Assembly: GCA_017560605.1 (NCBI GenBank)
Contig: JAFZEQ010000008.1
Coordinates: 1 to 18,253, forward strand
Reading direction: 5' to 3'
From: Paludibacteraceae bacterium
GTDB taxonomy: Bacteria; Bacteroidota; Bacteroidia; Bacteroidales; Paludibacteraceae
DNA: 18,253 nt
Part shown: piece after piece, positions 14,246 through 18,253 of the stretch
Numbering within the stretch: position 1 is the first letter of the stretch
Layout: each line of letters begins with the position of its first letter
Program-made: the position numbers and the translations under genes
Notes under the pieces: generated by a model
What the model was told of the DNA's origin: nothing
Databases searched by the model: none
The model's input: only the letters and a program-made list of their open reading frames with translations

Positions 14246-15749
14246 TAAAGGTATGGGCTATCGCCATAGCTACATTGATGCCGTCCAAGGCGCAAGATGT
14301 GATACCGCCAGCATAACCAGCACCTTCGCCACAGGGGTAAAGTCCTGGAGTAGAAATAGACTCTAGTGTCTCTGGATTGCGAGGAATACGCACAGCACTA
14401 CTAGAACGGCTCTCTACGCCTAGAATAACAGCTTCGTTAGTCAAGAAACCGCGGTACTTGCGGTCAAAATCGCGGAAACCTTGTTGCAAGCGCTTGCCAA
14501 TATGTGCTGGTAACCACTCATCCAAACGACTTGACACCATACCTGGTAGATAACTACATGCAGGTAGCGACTTGCTTGGTCGTCCTTCCACAAAATCCTT
14601 TAGTCGTTGTGCTGGAGCCAAAGAGGGGTGTCCACCATGTTTATATGCTAAGTACTCTAGATGTTGCTGAAAGGCGAGGCCTTTGAGTTTTAACTCCTGA
14701 ACTCCTAAACCCCTAAACTCCTGAACCATATTTAGGAGATCTTCAGGACGAATCTCCACCACCATGCCCGAGTTGGCAAAAGGAGAATTACGGTGGCTAG
14801 CAGACATACCATTTACCACGCAGCTATTTAACGCACTACCAGCAGGTACGATATGTCCACCTGGACACATGCAGAAGGAATATACACCACGACCTTGTAC
14901 CTGTGTTACCAATGAGTAGGACGCGTTACCAAGGAGTTTAACCAACTCTGGCGATGGATCGTGGTACATCAGTTTGTTGATCAACGCCTGTGGATGCTCA
15001 GCGCGTACACCCATGGCGCAACCTTTGTCCTCTAGTAAGACACCCTCATCCATCAACATCTGATATGTGTCGTGAGCGGAGTGACCGATGGCCAATATCG
15101 TTGGGTTATTAGGCGATAAAGCGGATAGGCTAGAGATACAAGTGCCGAAATGTATTTCGCCACCATGCTCTATGATACACTCGCGCATAGCGCGGATAAT
15201 ACTAGGCAGTTTGTCGCTACCGATATGGGCATGTGCCTCGTAGAGGATATTATCTTTTGCCCCGAAATGATGAAATAGTTCCATCACGCGTTGCATATTG
15301 CCGCGTTTCTTACTTCGGGAGTATAGCTTACCATCAGAGAACGTACCTGCGCCACCTTCGCCAAAGCAATAGTTGGACTCTATGTTGAGTCCTTGGTTGC
15401 GATTAAGCATCGCGATATCCTTCTTCCGTTCAGCAACATCCTTACCACGTTCGTAAATGATGGGTTTGATGCCGTGCTCAATGAGAGTCAATGCTGCAAA
15501 TAGTCCTGCGGGACCCGCACCTATGATATTGACCGTATGCTTAGCATGGTGCACATCTTGGAAGTCAGGAGTGTCATAGAGTGGAATAGGAGCATCCTTC
15601 TCCACGAGCTGGCCATTATTATCGGTAAGCAGGGTGAGATTTACCTTGAGCTGCTTTTGACGTGCATCTACAGAACGCTTCACGACACGGAACTTTTGCT
15701 CCATGTCGTGTGCTTTCTCTGGGGTTAATATGAGAGTTTGTTGATTCAA
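14238..15749 (-). CDS. FAD/NAD(P)-dependent oxidoreductase, COG2509-like
   Basis: This 503-residue flavoprotein has a substrate-independent N-terminal region containing VVKRSVDARQKQLKVNLTLL (22-41). The FAD-binding loop follows at 73-82 (VNIIGAGPAG), then the YERGKDVAERK second-strand region. Other landmarks are SNYCFGEGGAGTFSDGKLYSR, FCMCPGGHIVPA, and the C-terminal FAD contact GLYPCGEGAGYAGGITSCALDGI. The family is widespread and of unknown reaction. The N-terminus looks somewhat shorter than relatives I recall. Residues about 342-352 (VQEFRGLGVQE...) are encoded by a four-unit octamer repeat. Its ATG lies 2 bases after the recA stop, so it is surely cotranscribed with recA. Confidence 0.87.
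   Translation of the reverse strand: MNQQTLILTPEKAHDMEQKFRVVKRSVDARQKQLKVNLTLLTDNNGQLVEKDAPIPLYDTPDFQDVHHAKHTVNIIGAGPAGLFAALTLIEHGIKPIIYERGKDVAERKKDIAMLNRNQGLNIESNYCFGEGGAGTFSDGKLYSRSKKRGNMQRVMELFHHFGAKDNILYEAHAHIGSDKLPSIIRAMRECIIEHGGEIHFGTCISSLSALSPNNPTILAIGHSAHDTYQMLMDEGVLLEDKGCAMGVRAEHPQALINKLMYHDPSPELVKLLGNASYSLVTQVQGRGVYSFCMCPGGHIVPAGSALNSCVVNGMSASHRNSPFANSGMVVEIRPEDLLNMVQEFRGLGVQELKLKGLAFQQHLEYLAYKHGGHPSLAPAQRLKDFVEGRPSKSLPACSYLPGMVSSRLDEWLPAHIGKRLQQGFRDFDRKYRGFLTNEAVILGVESRSSSAVRIPRNPETLESISTPGLYPCGEGAGYAGGITSCALDGINVAMAIAHTFNS
14692..14726. repeat. Tandem 8-base repeat inside the FAD oxidoreductase gene
   Basis: After AAC (14692-14694) come TCCTGAAC, TCCTAAAC, CCCTAAAC, TCCTGAAC (14695-14726). 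Unit, number and orientation match the array at 376-410. The gene frame stays open through it, giving residues around 342-352, at a point where family members appear variable. Confidence 0.75.
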
Positions 15750-15751
15750 GA

Positions 15752-16759
15752 TTACTTCTTGAGAGCAGCCATGAGTTTCTCTTCGATTTCAGCTGCTAGT
15801 TCGGGGTTGTCTACTAGCACTTTCTTGGCGCCGTCACGGCCTTGTGCGAGCTTGTTACCATCGTAGCTAAACCATGAACCAGACTTGGTAACGATACCCT
15901 TTTCTACACCTAGATCTAGCAATTCACCTGCATGTGAAATACCTTCGTTGAACATCAAGTCAAACTCTGCTTTCTTAAATGGAGGTGCTACCTTGTTCTT
16001 GATGACTTTGACGCGCACTTGGTTACCGAGGATCTCATCACCCTCTTTAATAGCTGTACCCTTACGGATGTCGATACGTACAGAAGCGTAGAACTTGAGA
16101 GCGTTACCACCAGTAGTGGTTTCAGGGCTACCGAACATTATGCCGATCTTTTCACGCAATTGGTTGATAAAGATGCAGGTGGTTTGTGTCTTATTGATAG
16201 TGGCTGTTAGTTTGCGTAGTGCTTGTGACATGAGTCGTGCGTGTAGACCTACACGGTTGTCACCCATATCACCTTCAATCTCAGCTTTTGGGGTAAGAGC
16301 TGCTACCGAGTCGATAACTACTAGGTCTACTGCAGCACTGCGGATAAGTTCGTCAGCAATATCCAAGGCTTGCTCACCGCAGTCAGGTTGCGCGATAAGA
16401 AGTTCGTTGGTATCCACTCCTAGTTTCTCTGCATAGAAACGGTCAAAAGCGTGCTCTGCGTCGATAATAGCCGCAATACCGCCTTGCTTTTGTACCTCTG
16501 CCATCGCGTGGATAGCTAGGGTGGTCTTACCAGATGACTCTGGACCATATATCTCAATAACGCGACCGCGTGGATAACCACCAACGCCTAGTGCAATATT
16601 CAGTCCTACTGAACCTGTAGGAATAACAGGTATATCTTCGATTTTGTCATCGCCAAGCTTCATAATGGCGCCTTTGCCAAAATCTTTATCAATTTTCGCC
16701 ATTGCGTTTTGCAAGGCTTTTAGTTTTTCTGGAGATGGGGCTTTCTTAATTTCTGCCAT
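15752..16759 (-). CDS. recA: Recombinase RecA
   Basis: This 335-residue protein is the DNA strand-exchange ATPase. Walker A is GPESSGKTT (72-80), followed by the IDAEHAFD motif, [21 protein letters not shown] (Walker B and loop L1) and [29 protein letters not shown] (loop L2 and its flank). The C-terminal domain is short and ends in KK rather than a long acidic tail. It has its own promoter and heads the unit recA - FAD gene - tcdA. No SOS box that I recognise is present; many Bacteroidota lack a standard LexA site, so regulation is open. Confidence 0.98.
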   Translation of the reverse strand: MAEIKKAPSPEKLKALQNAMAKIDKDFGKGAIMKLGDDKIEDIPVIPTGSVGLNIALGVGGYPRGRVIEIYGPESSGKTTLAIHAMAEVQKQGGIAAIIDAEHAFDRFYAEKLGVDTNELLIAQPDCGEQALDIADELIRSAAVDLVVIDSVAALTPKAEIEGDMGDNRVGLHARLMSQALRKLTATINKTQTTCIFINQLREKIGIMFGSPETTTGGNALKFYASVRIDIRKGTAIKEGDEILGNQVRVKVIKNKVAPPFKKAEFDLMFNEGISHAGELLDLGVEKGIVTKSGSWFSYDGNKLAQGRDGAKKVLVDNPELAAEIEEKLMAALKK

Positions 16760-16809
16760 AGTTGTAGTATATTTAATAGGTTAATAATTCGTATTTTGTC
16801 TTTTGCATG

Positions 16810-16840
16810 CAAAATTACATTTTTTTTTGCATATGTGCAA
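16810..16840 (-). promoter_or_regulatory. Promoter of recA
   Basis: Minus-strand -7 TAATTTTG (16810-16817), 20 bases, -33 TTG (16838-16840). The predicted start near 16803 gives a leader of about 45 bases. The -33 side (CTTGCACATATGCA) resembles that of rplU and waaA. Confidence 0.8.
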
Positions 16841-16852
16841 GTTTAACCCTTT

Positions 16853-16960
16853 TTATTGTTTAGTTTTTTTATCGTTAAATAATAAAACTATCATGTCAAA
16901 ACTTGCGGTTAGCGATGTAGCAATCAAGATGCTGATGAGTAAGGTTACAAATGTGTTCAT
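16853..16960 (-). CDS. Small single-span membrane peptide, 35 aa, unrecognised
   Basis: ATG at 16960 on the minus strand encodes 35 residues: a hydrophobic stretch, MNTFVTLLISILIATSLTA, a second hydrophobic patch (MIVLLF), and a charged tail NDKKTKQ. This is a plausible single transmembrane segment with a cytosolic basic tail. A -7 element TAATTTTGC (17007-17015) would start a transcript about 40 bases upstream. The stop lies 13 bases before the recA -33. No Shine-Dalgarno and no recognised family. The opposite strand also has a 29-codon frame, but that one has no promoter. Confidence 0.5.
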   Translation of the reverse strand: MNTFVTLLISILIATSLTASFDMIVLLFNDKKTKQ

Positions 16961-17006
16961 ATGTCCAATTTTTAATAGTTAAATATGTAATTTTTTTGAA
17001 TTTTCT

Positions 17007-17015
17007 GCAAAATTA
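17007..17015 (-). promoter_or_regulatory. -7 element upstream of the 35-aa ORF
   Basis: TAATTTTGC on the minus strand is identical to the recA -7. A -33 TTG at the preferred 20-base distance is absent; the nearest TTG is 14 bases away. The promoter is therefore only half supported. The rest of 16961-17103 is AT-rich, with no gene seen. Confidence 0.4.
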
Positions 17016-17103
17016 CTATATCAAACTGTCAAAAATTGTCAGTGTAAAGAAAAAAGTTTGTTTTTTTGGGGGTTATGTGTTTTTTTTACTTTAAACTGCT
17101 TTT

Positions 17104-18030
17104 TTACCTATATTTGCCCTCTTCTAAATCGCTAAGTATAGATAGATAGCTTTCGTATCTAGATAATGCTATTTTTCCTTCTGTAACTGCTTTGTATACC
17201 TCGCATCCTGGTTCGCCAGTGTGTTGGCAGTCAGAGTATCTGCAGTCTCGTCCGATGGTAAATATTTCTCTAAAGTAATGACTTATTTCTTCTTTTTCCA
17301 TATCTAGTACACCAAAACCCTTGATTCCTGGAGTGTCAATTATCCAGGATGCCTCATCCAATTGGTGCATTTCAGAGAATGTAGTGGTGTGCATACCTTT
17401 GTGGTGTGCCGACGAGATAGCACCTGTACGAGCAATGTCTTTGCCAAAAATAGCATTGAGAAGGGTAGATTTGCCTACGCCTGAGTTACCCGACAGTAGG
17501 GTTACTTTATTGTGAAATATTTGGGCTATTGGCGATGGATCATTGGCTAATTGTAGTGCAGAAATGGCGTATGTTGGATATCCTATACTTTCGTATAACT
17601 CACGGATTGCTGCAAGTTCTTCTTGCTCATCTTCGTTAAGGAGATCAATCTTATTATATATCAGACACGCGGGCACGCGGTAGGCTTCGCATGTAGCTAG
17701 AAAACGATCGATAAAGGTGGTAGAGGTTTGTGGGTGGCGGATGGTAACAATCAAGGCTGCCAAGTCTATGTTGGCTGCAAGGATGTGTGAGGCATAACTC
17801 AAGTTAGTAGCACGACGAATAATATAATTGTTACGATCGTGTACTTCTGTTATCCAATTGGTTCCGTCTTCTGCGGTCGTTACTTCTACATAATCTCCGA
17901 TAGCCACAGGGTTGGTAGATCGGATACCACGTATGCGGAAATTGCCTTTAACATGGCAATCTGCTGTCGTGCCATCTTCAAAATGCACACCATAACTTGT
18001 GCCGGTTGATTTGATTACTAGTCCTTTCAT
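17104..18030 (-). CDS. rsgA: Ribosome small subunit-dependent GTPase RsgA
   Basis: ATG at 18030 gives 308 residues, the usual size. The N-terminal OB fold (MKGLVIKSTG..., to about 75) precedes a circularly permuted GTPase: G4 NKID (126-129), then G1 GNSGVGKST (181-189), then G3 DTPG (232-235). The C-terminal zinc knuckle is Cys263, Cys268, His270, Cys276. RsgA checks 30S subunit maturation. The frame opens further upstream to GTG at 18078, but the added residues look non-homologous and lie over imperfect repeats, so 18030 is preferred. No clear promoter lies in the 82-base gap to the upstream OMP gene, so they may be cotranscribed. Confidence 0.95.
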   Translation of the reverse strand: MKGLVIKSTGTSYGVHFEDGTTADCHVKGNFRIRGIRSTNPVAIGDYVEVTTAEDGTNWITEVHDRNNYIIRRATNLSYASHILAANIDLAALIVTIRHPQTSTTFIDRFLATCEAYRVPACLIYNKIDLLNEDEQEELAAIRELYESIGYPTYAISALQLANDPSPIAQIFHNKVTLLSGNSGVGKSTLLNAIFGKDIARTGAISSAHHKGMHTTTFSEMHQLDEASWIIDTPGIKGFGVLDMEKEEISHYFREIFTIGRDCRYSDCQHTGEPGCEVYKAVTEGKIALSRYESYLSILSDLEEGKYR

Positions 18031-18047
18031 CGTTATTATAAAGTGTT

Positions 18048-18067
18048 GTTGAGTGGGGTTGAGTAGG
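18048..18067. repeat. Tandem 10-base repeat before rsgA
   Basis: GTTGAGTGGG (18048-18057) is followed directly by GTTGAGTAGG (18058-18067). It lies in the rsgA leader, and is short and possibly incidental. Confidence 0.4.
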
Positions 18068-18112
18068 AGTTTCTCCACCTTAGTCCTCCATTTTAATCTA
18101 TCTTACTCCATA

Positions 18113-18253
18113 CTAAAACGCTTCTGTTGCAGTTAAGTAAAAACTATATGCATTGATATTGTTCCATCTTGGATCGACATTGCTGCGTGCTACATCAAAG
18201 CGGATATTGACCTTGGCCTTGTTAATAGCCGCACGTAATCCTATACCATAACC
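18113..18253 (-). CDS. C-terminal end of an outer-membrane beta-barrel protein (BamA/TamA-like)
   Basis: The minus strand is open from the window edge to TAG at 18113-18115, giving 46 residues. It starts GYGIGLRAAINKAKVNIRFD, continues with VARSNVDPRW, and ends YSFYLTATEAF. Alternating hydrophobic residues and a C-terminal phenylalanine form the typical last strand of an outer-membrane barrel. The GxGIGLR...K.NIRFDVA pattern resembles the final strands of Omp85/BamA-TamA family proteins. The N-terminus is outside the window, so the family assignment is tentative. Its stop lies 82 bases before the rsgA start. Confidence 0.65.
   Translation of the reverse strand, partial: GYGIGLRAAINKAKVNIRFDVARSNVDPRWNNINAYSFYLTATEAF

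Noticed and set aside
16893..16982. A 29-codon plus-strand ATG frame opposite the 35-aa membrane peptide gene.
   Set aside because: No plus-strand promoter or terminator lies near it. The opposite-strand frame has a coherent hydrophobic-plus-basic layout and an upstream -7 element.
18031..18078. Upstream GTG start adding 16 residues to RsgA.
   Set aside because: The extension lies over imperfect tandem repeats and does not resemble the RsgA N-terminus, which begins at MKGLVIK.

Overview
The window looks like a chromosomal core segment from a member of the order Bacteroidales (Bacteroidota). Three things support this. Eight promoters fit the Bacteroidota pattern (-33 TTG, 19-20 bases, -7 TAnnTTTG), most genes lack a Shine-Dalgarno sequence, and the protein set (Kdo transferase, Wza/Wzc-like export pair, COG2509-type flavoprotein, short RsgA, LytTR regulator with membrane segments) is typical of the group. 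The genus cannot be settled by eye. No phage, insertion sequence, CRISPR array or tRNA was seen.

Layout. 1-504: 5' end of rplU (L21, minus strand) with a long leader and its promoter. 523-850: a gene-poor stretch holding a candidate structured RNA between two intrinsic terminators. 881-2566: a membrane-anchored LytTR regulator (minus) divergent from an SGNH hydrolase (plus), with a likely operator on the regulator promoter. 2614-5405: the minus-strand unit waaA-hisS, closed by a bidirectional terminator. 5431-6708: the minus-strand unit structured leader - 37-aa ORF - greA - HIT hydrolase. 6750-8168: miaB (minus). 8236-11458: wza-like and wzc-like genes (plus), followed by a large stem-loop and topB (plus, 11560-13500). 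13532-16840: the minus-strand unit recA - FAD oxidoreductase - tcdA. 16853-17015: a 35-aa membrane peptide gene with its own promoter. 17104-18030: rsgA. 18113-18253: 3' end of an outer-membrane beta-barrel gene.

Functionally this is mostly housekeeping: translation (rplU, hisS, miaB, tcdA, rsgA), transcription (greA), DNA maintenance (recA, topB) and envelope biogenesis (waaA, wza/wzc, the OMP). The less ordinary content lies between genes. It comprises the candidate ncRNA at 523-800 with a possible H-type pseudoknot, the structured greA leader with tiny ORFs, the three-half-site LytTR operator, a terminator fused to a promoter at 5347-5405, and degenerate 7-8 base tandem repeats. One such repeat array sits in a leader and a related array is read through inside the FAD gene. 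All assignments come from reading the sequence; no database search was run.
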